Positions 9,280 to 17,858 of a DNA stretch of 64,000 nucleotides are shown one piece after another. The translations under genes and the position numbers were made by a program. The DNA lies in assembly GCA_943788445.1 (NCBI GenBank), contig CALSQH010000003.1, positions 310,001 through 374,000 on the forward strand, read 5' to 3'. Numbering within the stretch: position 1 is the stretch's first letter; every line of letters begins with the position of its first letter. Below the pieces are notes generated by a model, which worked only from the letters and a program-made list of their open reading frames with translations, made no database searches and was not told the DNA's origin. The DNA comes from an uncultured Pseudomonadales bacterium (GTDB lineage Bacteria > Pseudomonadota > Gammaproteobacteria > Pseudomonadales > Porticoccaceae).

Positions 9280-9606
9280 TTAGCCGGCAATTAATCGGTG
9301 CAGCTTATACGAAGGAATCGTGCTACCACCGGGGTCATCTTCCGTCGGATAGCAGACTACACTGACATTTTTACCTGCCATATATAAAGATAAAGCCAAT
9401 GCATAAAGCTCTTTGTCTGCGTGGGGGATACGACACTTTGGTCCATTCGTGAAGAACTCCAGAATCATATAGTCCCGGTCAATACCGCGTTCGAATTAAT
9501 AGATTTTAGTGATAGTGACGCCCTCGTTTTGAATCCAAGCAAAACTTGTATTAGAAAAAAACAGGAAAGACATTGCTAATAATACCGAGTAAAACTTCTT
9601 GTTCAT
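9280..9606 (-). pseudogene. Small secreted Cys-containing protein interrupted by an in-frame TAA
   Basis: An ATG at 9606 opens a good Sec signal peptide (23 residues, ending NTSFA), but codon 37 is TAA (9498-9496). The same frame then continues open to 9280 and encodes the C-terminal pattern shared with the neighbouring small proteins: GPKC, then LYALALSLYMAGKNVSVVC. Read through, the product is 108 positions long, the same size as its paralogues. The frame is unbroken apart from the stop, so this is a single nonsense change rather than a frameshift. A true product could arise only by suppression, or by internal initiation at 9468, which would lack a signal peptide. Confidence 0.65.
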
Positions 9607-9850
9607 TTTTTAACCTCATTGTTAACCTAAAGTGTTGTGATTTATAGCCTGACAGATTCTTGCCACCACGTTGCTTGCCTTTTGGAACAGTCGGATTCCG
9701 GCTTGAACCTAACTAAAGCGTCATGCCCATGGACTACTTAAACATTCGAGTGGAATGAAAAGCACATAGATGCACGAAACTGGCAGCCTCGATCACTGGA
9801 CTCACGTAAATGATCTTGGGACCGCCAACAAGCACGATGCGTTTTAATTT

Positions 9851-10180
9851 TTAAGCGTAATAATCTATCTGAGCCTTGCCAGAACCATTACAAGGCAAAA
9901 GTCCAATATAGAGGGTTTTAGAGGCACTAACGGCGGCCAAGGCCATGCTGTATACCTCTCGCCCCAAAACGCCATTAGCCGGATCGAAATTAACTCTGGA
10001 TGTGTTTGGGCAGCTACTGATCGTACTGTCCGGAAAAACAATGTCACAGGTTCCAACCCCTGTCCCAGACAGTATGCAATTAACGCCTATCGGCGTTTCG
10101 TCTATTGACTCTGCCTGCACAAAACCTGATGTAAAGATAACTACCGACATTAGCGCAAACTTCCATATATATATTTTCAC
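9851..10180 (-). CDS. Small secreted protein, paralogue of the 9-11.5 kb family
   Basis: The frame is open from 10231, but a GTG at 10180 preceded by TGGAATAAAA gives a compact start and a normal signal peptide (23 residues, ending FVQA). The ~109-aa product has four Cys in the mature part. Its C-terminal half follows the local family pattern: a central Cys (SSC), then EVYSMALAAVSASKTLYIG, a late Cys, and a final beta strand (KAQIDYYA). No function is known to me. The 244 nt between this gene and the next one downstream show no further gene. Confidence 0.6.
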   Translation of the reverse strand: MKIYIWKFALMSVVIFTSGFVQAESIDETPIGVNCILSGTGVGTCDIVFPDSTISSCPNTSRVNFDPANGVLGREVYSMALAAVSASKTLYIGLLPCNGSGKAQIDYYA

Positions 10181-10305
10181 TTTTATTCCATTAAATTTAT
10201 GTAACTTATTAAAATAGCCGGAGCAAGCCAAATCTCTGGCCCCTATATTTACTGTAACTAACTATAAGATAGCAAATAAGATGAATGCTCGGATAACCAA
10301 AAAAA

Positions 10306-10668
10306 TCAATTCACTTGCGCTGTTCCAAAACCAATCAGTGATGCCTTTGGCCTGCCTCCAGATAAGCAGCCGTCCCAATAGACTTTGATATCTTTACCAC
10401 TAGCCACTGCCGCAAGACTCACTGACAGTGAAGACCTTATAAACCCATCGGAATGATCGGCAGTTCTTAATAAAATACTATTCTTGTTCTGGGTGCATCC
10501 ATTTGCACCGAGGTCCTGCGACGAAACAATGTATAAATCACCGTTATCTGCCGTATAGACCGAAACTGGAGTGACCTCTTGATACCCAGCAGCAAAGCCA
10601 GCGCAACAAAAAATAGCAGCACCAAGAACCGATGCCACCCGAACCACATTTTTATTCAACATATCCAT
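10306..10668 (-). CDS. Small secreted protein, paralogue of the 9-11.5 kb family
   Basis: The 120-aa protein has a signal peptide of about 26 residues (ending AGFAA). The mature part shares the family layout: ANGC, then SSLSVSLAAVASGKDIKVYW, then a second Cys in DGCLSGGRPK and a terminal hydrophobic strand. The central and late Cys may form a disulfide that closes a small beta fold; this is inference. It lies on the same strand as the two related genes downstream, with 126 nt to the next start, so each may have its own promoter. Confidence 0.6.
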   Translation of the reverse strand: MDMLNKNVVRVASVLGAAIFCCAGFAAGYQEVTPVSVYTADNGDLYIVSSQDLGANGCTQNKNSILLRTADHSDGFIRSSLSVSLAAVASGKDIKVYWDGCLSGGRPKASLIGFGTAQVN

Positions 10669-11155
10669 ACCTTAAATTGTAAAAAATAAACTAATACCGA
10701 ATTAATCCCTTGAAAAGAGCCTCAGAGGCCACTGCGTCAAAACTACTCTTTTTAGCAGGGACATTTTTGGTCTTTCATATTAAAGTCCAGATGCAGGATA
10801 AAAAGCATAGGGGTCACCAACCCAGAGTAAGACTGATTTTAAGATAAAAACCCCACCCTTTATTTTGATTTTTTTAACTTATTTAATCACTGGTTGATTA
10901 ATTGGTTTTTTAGACTATCCTTTTCTATTGGCGTTAAGGCATTTACGGTTAAGACCAACCAGTATCCTTGCCATCGCTGGTATTTATTACGACTTTGTAC
11001 GAAAAATGATGACAGAAAATATATGATTTTTTAGATATAAAATAACTGAAAATCTTGAATGGAATGTTTTACTGCAACGGATATGCAAAGGTTAAGTTTG
11101 CTACTTACTCTCTGTATAAGTTGTTAAATCTTAACCAATATTGAGAACACAAATA
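10669..11155. other. Gene-free AT-rich interval between two small secreted protein genes
   Basis: This is 487 bases of AT-rich DNA between divergent paralogues. I find no ORF with an SD and coding character, no hairpin with a T-run and no strong -35/-10 pair. The promoters of both flanking genes must lie here. The short string AAAAACCCCACC (10846-10857) recurs at 16249-16260. Confidence 0.5.
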
Positions 11156-11494
11156 ATGCAATTTAGATCCTTAATAATTTTAGTATGCTTGATTACATCA
11201 TCCCAATTCACCTATGCAGCAGAAACCAATACCCATAGAAACATAGTCGATATTCGAACCACTACCACGCACAACGAAAACCCTTTACAACAGGGTATAA
11301 TGTTAGTGCAAGTCGACGGTCCAGCTCTGCTATATAATTGCACCTATCTTGGCATCAGTAAGGATAATTCTTATACCGCATCAGCGATACTGGCAGCTAA
11401 ATTTGGCAACAAGCCAGTCAGATTTTGGTACACCTATGATGCCGCCACCTTAGGCAATGGTGCTTGCCAAATTGAAACCATTTCGGTCCACTAA
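11156..11494 (+). CDS. Small secreted protein, paralogue of the 9-11.5 kb family (opposite strand)
   Basis: The frame opens at a TTG (11141), but the ATG at 11156 gives a normal signal peptide (21 residues, ending FTYA) and a 112-aa product. The mature part carries the family pattern: a central Cys in YNCTYLG, then YTASAILAAKFGNKPVRFWY, then the late Cys in GNGACQIETISVH. It is the only family member here on the plus strand, so the group is not one operon. Function is unknown. Confidence 0.6.
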   Translation: MQFRSLIILVCLITSSQFTYAAETNTHRNIVDIRTTTTHNENPLQQGIMLVQVDGPALLYNCTYLGISKDNSYTASAILAAKFGNKPVRFWYTYDAATLGNGACQIETISVH

Positions 11495-11655
11495 AGAATA
11501 GATCTAGGCATCAGAAAATTTGGTGGGGTTTTACGGCGGTTATTTTTATAGCGCTTACACTGGGAATAATAGATGTCAAGAAAGCATTCCCTATGACCTG
11601 TCCGTAACCCCTCCTACCTATTGTGAAGTTCACTAAACCAAGGCTGGGCGCGACT

Positions 11656-12087
11656 TTACGAAAGCCCCTTTTTCACATTGGAATGCGCTCGACCATGGAA
11701 AAACGAGAGATAGAACACGAGTAATCCAATCCCAATAAATCCTGCCGCCATTGGCCACATCACTTGCATCGAATTTTGCCCAGCCTGCAATGTTAGCTCC
11801 GGTAACGCTATTAGAAATACACCCTTAAGCAGAAACATAACGCCAAATAAACTAACTATAATTTGAAGTGGCTGCCTCCACCGAAAATGCACCACAAGAA
11901 TAGTCATCCCTATAAAGAAATGAACCATCCCGGAAAGGTTAATTAATATGGGATCTGATCCGGTATGCGCGATCATAGCGCTGTAATATTTATCGGAAAG
12001 TAGAAAACCTAATCCACTGACCAAAAAGTACATTGATACGATTCTTGCAATTAACACTGTCTTATTTGCAATCTGTGCTTTTTCCAT
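11656..12087 (-). CDS. Four-helix integral membrane protein, unknown function
   Basis: The frame is open from 12120; the ATG at 12087 (MEKAQIANK) is the likelier start, giving ~143 aa. Four hydrophobic segments are visible (about residues 12-30, 48-68, 75-95 and 112-132), with short polar loops and a basic tail. It resembles small four-TM proteins of the DUF4345/DoxX-like size class, but I cannot assign a family. It lies 42 nt downstream of the asparaginase gene on the same strand and may be the last gene of that transcript. Confidence 0.5.
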   Translation of the reverse strand: MEKAQIANKTVLIARIVSMYFLVSGLGFLLSDKYYSAMIAHTGSDPILINLSGMVHFFIGMTILVVHFRWRQPLQIIVSLFGVMFLLKGVFLIALPELTLQAGQNSMQVMWPMAAGFIGIGLLVFYLSFFHGRAHSNVKKGLS

Positions 12088-12129
12088 TTTATAGATCTCG
12101 CCCTCTTGCTTGCATTTCAATGTGAATCG

Positions 12130-13189
12130 CTACTTAAACAAGTGCTGCAAACTAACCCTATCCAAATCCTCTTGCAGCGCCAGCATCAACAAAATCCGCG
12201 CCTTTTGCGGCGACAGATCATCAGCGAACACGGCCCCAATTTCCGCAAGACTCTGGCCACCACCCTGATAGCCATAAATCGGCTGCACCCGCCCCTTTGG
12301 CACCCGTGAAGCAATCACTACCTTTACACCCGCCTCAATAGCCTCGCGAATGGCTACAAACAGCGTCGAGTTAACATTCCCAGCACCCAAGGCCTGAATC
12401 ACAATTCCCTTAGCCCCAGCATTAATTGCCGCCTGCATCATCAGATCATCGGCGCCCCCGTACATCGCGACAATATCCACACGGCAGAGGCTGCCTTTCT
12501 TTCTATTTGCCTGCCTGTCCGCCTGTCTGCCCGCTTGCAAGGCAATATGCCGCCGCCGAGCAGGTGAGCGGTCAAACATCACCTGATCGTCATCCACCCG
12601 ACCTAAAAAGCCATTATTCCCAGACTGAAAACTATTGATATCCGTGGTATGGGTTTTGGTCACATCCCGGGCCGCGCTAATCTGATGATTCATCACAATC
12701 ATCACACCCTTATCTCGGGCATCATCCGACACCCCTACGCGAACCGCATTAAGCAAATTACGCGGCCCATCACTGTCTTTTTCCGACGCATTGCGCTGGG
12801 CGCCAAATAATATAACCGGCTTGCTACTGCCAAGGGTCAGATCCAAAAAATAAGCCGTCTCCTCCATGGTATCGGTGCCATGAGAGAGAATCACAGCCGC
12901 CACCTCAGGTCGATCCAGCGCCTGCGAGACGCGCTGGTGCAGAGCCACCCATTCAGTCGGGCCCAAAACCCACCGACGGCGTATTGGAAAAGTTATCCAC
13001 CTCCACTCTGGCATATTGGTTAAGGCCCTCAACTTCATTGAGTAAATCCTGACCTTCAACCGCAGGCACCGGGGCCTGACTTTCGGCATCTCGCTTCATC
13101 GCAATAGTGCCGCCAGTGGCGATATAGGTCACCACTGGACGAACCCTGTCCGATAGTACTGTGCCGCCGAGTTGCTCTTTAACGCTCAT
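12130..13189 (-). pseudogene. L-asparaginase, split by one frameshift
   Basis: The start at 13189 has a strong SD (AAGGAG, 7 nt upstream). The first frame carries the nucleophile motif ATGGTIA and runs to a TGA just after 12960. The second frame carries the other conserved motif, SHGTDTMEETAYFLDL, and continues to the normal end. The switch lies in the TTTTGGGCCC tract near 12960-12968; removing one base restores VGFGPTEWVALHQ. The protein hydrolyses L-Asn to L-Asp and ammonia in this family. A Gln/Arg/Ala-rich insert (AGRQADRQANRKK) encoded by slippage-prone DNA at ~12490-12540 is unusual. All signature residues are kept, so the break is recent or a sequence error. Confidence 0.8.
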
Positions 13190-13505
13190 TCCAAACTCCT
13201 TTACGTAAACGCCCATAACCGCAATACAAAACAACAGCCCACAAAAGGCTATTGGCCACAAAAAGAATATAGCCGTACAAACCTGAAAAAACACGACGGA
13301 TGTTATTTGGGGCGTATTCCAAAGTGATTGTTACAACAGGGCTATTAAGCACATTCAACACGGTATTAATCACCTTCCCTGCAAGTGGTTTTTCTCCAAC
13401 TTCCAGGCTGGCCAGCACATAAGCTGAATGAAGATATACAAAACCCAGGCAAATCAAAAAATGAATCAGGGCTATAGATAAAATTGCTCGTGATTTAGTT
13501 TTCAT
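13179..13505 (-). CDS. Small two-TM membrane protein, unknown function
   Basis: The 108-aa protein has two hydrophobic segments (about residues 7-32 and 73-98) separated by a ~40-residue polar region. Its 3' end overlaps the asparaginase start by 11 nt, which suggests coupling. No family is recognised. It lies in the asparaginase/aminopeptidase gene string. Confidence 0.5.
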   Translation of the reverse strand: MKTKSRAILSIALIHFLICLGFVYLHSAYVLASLEVGEKPLAGKVINTVLNVLNSPVVTITLEYAPNNIRRVFSGLYGYILFVANSLLWAVVLYCGYGRLRKGVWNER

Positions 13506-13532
13506 AAGGCCATTTGCTTTAATACGTTATGG

Positions 13533-13600
13533 ATTCCTGCCTGCGCAGGAATGACGTTAAACCCGGGAATGACGTTAAACTCAGGAATGGCGTCAATCAA
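13533..13600. repeat. Inverted repeat plus 18-bp tandem repeats (intergenic)
   Basis: ATTCCTGC/GCAGGAAT forms an 8-bp inverted repeat (13533-13552, 4-nt loop). It runs into three copies of an 18-bp unit, GGAATGACGTTAAACCCG, at 13548, 13566 and 13584; the last copy is degenerate. The GGAATGACG core with flanking palindrome is typical of dispersed intergenic repeats in gammaproteobacteria. It separates the small membrane protein gene from the broken aminopeptidase gene. Confidence 0.7.
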
Positions 13601-13613
13601 GAGCGGCCTATAA

Positions 13614-14454
13614 CTATGACGGCGTTAACGACCCACTGGCCAACATAAACTGCAAAAACTTCGCGATCTCCACCATATCCTTACCGACAAACTTAATCGT
13701 GTGAGGCATCAGTGCGCTCTACATTCGGCAGATAGTCCAACAGCTCTGCGGCTTTGCGTTGCAGGCAAACCACTTCCAAAACACTATTCTCTGGCAGGCG
13801 CTGGGCGTTCAAAATCACCCAATCTCGACAAGGCATTCGCCACGCCCTCGCCCACGGCTTTCTGCGCCACGCTTGGGGCATCAGAGTTCGCGCACTGGTA
13901 AATGACACCGCCCACTTGGTGGTCACCCCTTCAACATTTGGCAGCACCGAGCGCGCATGCTCTATATAGGCATCATCGCCAGATGACCATAATGGTTGGC
14001 ACACCATAAGTGGGCCGCCGTGGCTGCGCTGATCACGGTTTCAGAGGCCACCTGGCCATTTAAGCGCACCTCAGTAATTGCGCCGCCGTGCAAGGTATGG
14101 CGCAGATGCACCGCGCAAATCACTGGCACCGGCGTGGTAGCCAATTAACAGAGCTCCAACAAACTTACCCTCTTGAACACCTTCCATCATGCACAACGGA
14201 CGCGGCCATGAGCGCACCAGCTGCACATTGTCGGGCAATTTATCAATCAACAGACTCTGGCCATTGCCGTGGGAATCACTCATCACAATTTCATCAATGC
14301 CATGATTAAAAGCCGCTTCACAGGCAGCATTTACTTCGGCGGTATACCATTCCCGCGCCTGTTGATATTCAAAACCAGTCGGCGACATATGTTCACCACT
14401 CACCACACCGGCAATACCTTCGATATCCGCTGAGATATATAAACGTTTAGTCAT
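13614..14454 (-). pseudogene. DppA-like D-aminopeptidase (M55), multiply frameshifted
   Basis: The N-terminal ~120 residues are intact and diagnostic for the zinc-dependent M55 D-aminopeptidase family: YISADIEGIAGV at the start, then VMSDSHGNG and IGYHAGA. After ~14110 the protein continues only by hopping frames: LRHTLHGGAITEVRLNG, then GVPTIMV, SGDDAYIEHARSVLPN, QKAVGEGVANALSRLGDFER, and HTIKFVGKDMVEIAKFL ending at a TAG (13614). At least six frame changes are needed, yet the pieces are all well conserved and sum to the normal ~280 residues. Family members release N-terminal D-amino acids. An SD (AAGGA) precedes the ATG. It follows the beta-lactamase-fold gene by 21 nt. Confidence 0.75.
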
Positions 14455-14475
14455 TATTGATTCCTTTCAAATAAC

Positions 14476-15924
14476 TTATTGGATGCGCGAACTAAGTCGA
14501 CCACCGTTAAAAACATACTGAGGTACACCGGCTTCATTAGGCTTTAGGAACGCAATCGCAAGGCAGCGTTCACCCTTTGCGTTATAGGCCGCGAATGAAA
14601 ACGGCTCATCGGGGCACAGCCCTTCGACATGACGTAACTCAACATCAAGCGCTGGCAGTGGATCAATTTTGTAAAAAATATTCGCCATCAACTTACCCCC
14701 AGTAGACGTCACCTTAATCAGCGTATCCAGGCACTCATAGTCACCGGTAATTTTCTCTAGCGCCACCAGTGGTGTTTCACTGGCTGGCTCTGGCTCTTGA
14801 AGATCAAGACCCGTAACGGCAGCCAATAGATCAGCGGTAATTCCACCAATCGCCGACGGCCTTGTGCCGTTGGTTAAAATTGCTATCGCAGCATTTTGTT
14901 CAGGAACTACCTGCAACATCGACAGGAAGCCAACCGTGCCACCGCCATGACCCACCGTCTTGATATCGCCGGCATGGTAACTGCTCATACCCCAACCCAA
15001 ACCGGTGTGCTTATCGCTGATCAGCGATGTTTTTGGCAGCTCCATATGCGAGACCTGCATCTGTTTTACCGACTCAGGCGATAACCAAGATTGCCCCTGT
15101 TGGTTCATACCGCCTTCAAGGTGAGCGCGGGCAAAGCGAATCAGGTTTTCAGCGCTCATAGCAGGGGTAGAGCCAACTGGCGCCTGCCCTATGCTTAAAA
15201 ATGCGCGTTCTGGCAACACCCAGCGGTCGGTGTTATCGCCATCGTAAACATGGCCCATGGCCGTGCGAAAACGAATCATCTCTTTAGGGTCGGCAATCGA
15301 ATGGGCCATACCCAGCGGCTTAAACAGATACTCGTCCATGGCCGCATACCAACTCATACCGCGCACCACTTCAATTAAGCGACCCGCCACACAAAATGCC
15401 GCATTCGAGTAAGACCACATTTCACCCACCGGATGCATCAAAGGCAACGAGCTACAGCGATCGACAAAGCGCGCAATCAAATTGCCTTGATGACCCTCAT
15501 CATTGGGGAAATAATCCCCGGCAATGCCATTGGTGTGATTGAGTAGCTGACGGACGGTAATAGATTGCGACGCGTCCGCATCGGCAATCATAAAATCACG
15601 CAGATAATGCACCACCGGCTTATCCAAATTCACCTTACCCTCATCCACCAATTGCATAATCAAACAGGTCGTCATCACCTTAGTGATCGAACCAATCTGA
15701 AAAATGGAATCAGTGGTCGCCTCAACATCCGTGGATATATTTAAACAACCGGCCGCCGCCTGGGTAAGCACGCCGTCTTTCCAGATGGCCACCGACATAG
15801 CGGGGATATTATATTTAACAATTCCTTGATCAACGTAGGCTTGAAGATTGGTAATAATCTCGCTGCTGGGTATTGCTTGAGGGAGGGTATTAGAGAGTGA
15901 CTTATCGAGATTTTCAGTATTCAT
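14476..15924 (-). CDS. Serine hydrolase of the beta-lactamase/D-aminopeptidase (S12) family
   Basis: The 482-aa protein has the penicillin-binding/class C beta-lactamase fold. Catalytic motifs are SxxK at S79-K82 (GSITK), YxN at Y172-N174 (YSNAA) and a C-terminal HxG (GHGGGTVGF). A ~110-residue C-terminal domain follows. There is no signal peptide, so it is probably cytoplasmic, which argues against antibiotic resistance and for a peptidase or esterase role. S12 relatives include D-aminopeptidases, and the neighbour on the same strand, 21 nt downstream, is a DppA-like D-aminopeptidase. A role in D-amino-acid-containing peptide breakdown is inferred from this context. Confidence 0.85.
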   Translation of the reverse strand: MNTENLDKSLSNTLPQAIPSSEIITNLQAYVDQGIVKYNIPAMSVAIWKDGVLTQAAAGCLNISTDVEATTDSIFQIGSITKVMTTCLIMQLVDEGKVNLDKPVVHYLRDFMIADADASQSITVRQLLNHTNGIAGDYFPNDEGHQGNLIARFVDRCSSLPLMHPVGEMWSYSNAAFCVAGRLIEVVRGMSWYAAMDEYLFKPLGMAHSIADPKEMIRFRTAMGHVYDGDNTDRWVLPERAFLSIGQAPVGSTPAMSAENLIRFARAHLEGGMNQQGQSWLSPESVKQMQVSHMELPKTSLISDKHTGLGWGMSSYHAGDIKTVGHGGGTVGFLSMLQVVPEQNAAIAILTNGTRPSAIGGITADLLAAVTGLDLQEPEPASETPLVALEKITGDYECLDTLIKVTSTGGKLMANIFYKIDPLPALDVELRHVEGLCPDEPFSFAAYNAKGERCLAIAFLKPNEAGVPQYVFNGGRLSSRIQ

Positions 15925-16017
15925 TGAGCTGTCCTTAATTTCAAAAGTTTAATCACCTAAAAGCAATCGCCGCCACCAGCAATATCAAAAGAGTGAAAGG
16001 GGAAACGAATCTGATGG

Positions 16018-16077
16018 CCTGTTAATGGGGCCTGTTATTGGGGCCTATCAATAGAGCCTATCAATATGACCTATATA
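16018..16077. repeat. 13-bp imperfect tandem repeat, about 4.5 copies
   Basis: Copies start at 16018, 16031, 16044 and 16057 with unit CCTGTTAATGGGG; later copies drift to CCTATCAATATGA, and a partial fifth starts at 16070. It lies in the 356-nt gene-free gap between the serine hydrolase and AONS-like genes. Confidence 0.8.
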
Positions 16078-16174
16078 AAGAATAGACGCTTATATCTGGG
16101 AAGACTCACCAACAAGAAAGCGAGCAGAAAAGCCAGCCAAGAGGACAAGCAAGAAAGTTGAAATGCCAGTGCCT

Positions 16175-16231
16175 TCTATAAGTTCCAGCTTTGTCTATAA
16201 GCTCCAGCTTTGCCTGCGAGTTCCAGAATAT
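16175..16231. repeat. 19-bp tandem repeat, three copies
   Basis: Two near-identical 19-bp units (TCTATAAGTTCCAGCTTTG at 16175; the next at 16194 differs by one base) are followed by a diverged third at 16213. It occupies the same gap as the 13-bp repeat. No gene or terminator is seen in the rest of 15925-16280. Confidence 0.75.
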
Positions 16232-16280
16232 AAGACTACTTTCAAGGGAAAAACCCCACCTTTAAGCGAGCAAAAAGAGC

Positions 16281-17420
16281 TTATTTTGACTCAGCAAACA
16301 CAGAACAACGCGCAGATTCCATTCCCAGCAGCATCTCAGCCACCAGCTCATCTATTTGTTGCTTACTGTGCGTCGAGAAAATCGCCACACGAATCGCCCC
16401 AGACTTCGGCACACTAGTGTAAGAACCACCGGGCACATGCAGCACCACCTGCCCTTTATCAAAGAGCGTCTGCTGCAATTTTCCCAGATCAACAGCAGAC
16501 GGACTCAAACAGATAATCGGCACCGGCGTATCTGGAATATCGGTAAAACCAATCTGCCGAAAAGCCGCTTTCGCATAAGCGACATTGTCCCAAAGCTGTT
16601 GCCTTAACGCCCGGCTATCCATCAACAATTGCAGCGCCGCAGCACTAGCCGCCGCCGCAGGAACAGGCACAGAGCTAGTACCATAGGGAATGGATGAATG
16701 TTTTTTTAACTGCTCAATAAAGGCACTGGAACCAGCAATAACCCCACCGTGACCACCCACAGCCTTACTCAGAGTTCCGGAAGAATAGCGCCGCTCACCG
16801 CTAACCCCACAATATTCCAGCGACCCCTGCCCTTTCAGGCCCAACACAGCCGTGGCATGGGCATCATCCACACAGATAATTGCCCCCTCTATAGTAGATA
16901 AAAGATTGTCGTAATCAGCCAGCGGCGCAACAGCACCAGAGGTGGGAAACACCCCATCAGTAATCACCAGCGGACGCTGGCCCGGTTTCAGGGTTGCTGT
17001 CAGCTTGCGCTGTAAATCCTCGACATCACAATGGGCAAAACGCACCACAGGCTTTTTCGCCATCGCTGCACCATCCATCACCGAATAATGCGCCTCGGCA
17101 TCGGCAAAAATCACCTCGTAATCGGCACTAAGCCCCTGCAATAAAATGGCATTGCCCAAATAACCAGACACATAATAAAGCGCCTGCTCGGCCTCAAAAA
17201 AACGCGCGGCTTTTTCCTCGACATCCAACAAAACAGCATTATTACCAAACCCCGAACGGGAGGTGCCTGAGGCAATGCCATACTGCTGCATCGCATGACA
17301 GGCGGCATTAATCAGTTTGGTATTGCCCTGCAAACCAAAGTAGCCTGTGCCACAGAAGTAATTGACCTCGCGGCCATCGATGATGGTTTTTGCGCCGGGG
17401 GCACTGTCCATGTGATGCAT
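16281..17420 (-). CDS. PLP-dependent alpha-oxoamine synthase-like enzyme (AONS/KBL fold)
   Basis: The frame is open from 17471; the ATG at 17420 follows AGGAAT and gives ~379 aa. The protein aligns in layout with 8-amino-7-oxononanoate synthase and 2-amino-3-ketobutyrate ligase: GTGYFGL near the start, the DGVFPTSG segment, ICVDDAHATAVLG, and the PLP lysine in GTLSKAVGGHGG. A bona fide bioF is present at 39255-40442, so this copy is unlikely to serve biotin synthesis. Its place upstream of peptidase genes hints at amino-acid breakdown, such as a KBL-like reaction on a beta-keto amino acid, or condensation of an amino acid with an acyl-CoA. The substrate is not determined. Confidence 0.75.
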   Translation of the reverse strand: MHHMDSAPGAKTIIDGREVNYFCGTGYFGLQGNTKLINAACHAMQQYGIASGTSRSGFGNNAVLLDVEEKAARFFEAEQALYYVSGYLGNAILLQGLSADYEVIFADAEAHYSVMDGAAMAKKPVVRFAHCDVEDLQRKLTATLKPGQRPLVITDGVFPTSGAVAPLADYDNLLSTIEGAIICVDDAHATAVLGLKGQGSLEYCGVSGERRYSSGTLSKAVGGHGGVIAGSSAFIEQLKKHSSIPYGTSSVPVPAAAASAAALQLLMDSRALRQQLWDNVAYAKAAFRQIGFTDIPDTPVPIICLSPSAVDLGKLQQTLFDKGQVVLHVPGGSYTSVPKSGAIRVAIFSTHSKQQIDELVAEMLLGMESARCSVFAESK

Positions 17421-17553
17421 AGATATTCCTTTTGAATATACAAATACTGATGTGCAAATACTATAGACCACTATAGGTACAGAGGCAGGGTTGCCTGACG
17501 AGATTAACCAGTGGTCTAAGCAGCTGCCCCAAAGAGCTATCTGGCCATACCGC

Positions 17554-17856
17554 CTACCCTGAAATCACCACCTCAACCCGCCTATCCAACCTACTCAACC
17601 AATTAACAAGCGTATCTATAGTGAACTTATCAATACGGCCCTTCAGCAAATTATTCACCCGTGGCTGTGAAACCCCAAATAACTGAGCCGCAGCCACCTG
17701 AGTCAATTTACGCGCTTTAATCAAAGCCTCAATCTCAAGCATCAACTCAGCCCGCAGGCGTAAATTTGCCGACGCCCTAAGATCAAACCCGAGGGCGGTA
17801 AAAATGTTGTCTTCAGCGTTAAGCGCTTTGGTCTTAAACCCTTTGACCTTGGCCAT
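17554..17856 (-). CDS. XRE-family DNA-binding protein (HigA-like size)
   Basis: The 100-aa protein has a helix-turn-helix at about residues 50-70 (LTQVAAAQLFGVSQPRVNNL), followed by a short C-terminal strand-helix tail. Such proteins occur as stand-alone regulators or as antitoxins of HigBA-type modules. No RelE/HigB-like toxin gene is adjacent; instead two zinc-ribbon genes lie immediately upstream on the same strand (gap 2 nt). It probably represses its own small operon. Confidence 0.8.
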   Translation of the reverse strand: MAKVKGFKTKALNAEDNIFTALGFDLRASANLRLRAELMLEIEALIKARKLTQVAAAQLFGVSQPRVNNLLKGRIDKFTIDTLVNWLSRLDRRVEVVISG

Positions 17857-17858
17857 GC

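Noticed and set aside
12130..13505. Long frame at 12953-13294 as a separate membrane protein
   Set aside because: Its upstream half lies in the two-TM gene and its lower half is the asparaginase N-terminus; the strong SD places the real start at 13189.
14476..15924. Beta-lactamase resistance gene
   Set aside because: It lacks a signal peptide, is over 100 residues longer than class C enzymes and has peptidase neighbours.
16018..16231. CRISPR-like array
   Set aside because: Units are directly adjacent with no spacers and are only 13 and 19 bp; there are no cas genes.
17554..17856. HigBA-type toxin-antitoxin module
   Set aside because: Only the antitoxin-like HTH gene is present; the adjacent genes are zinc ribbons, not RelE/HigB toxins.
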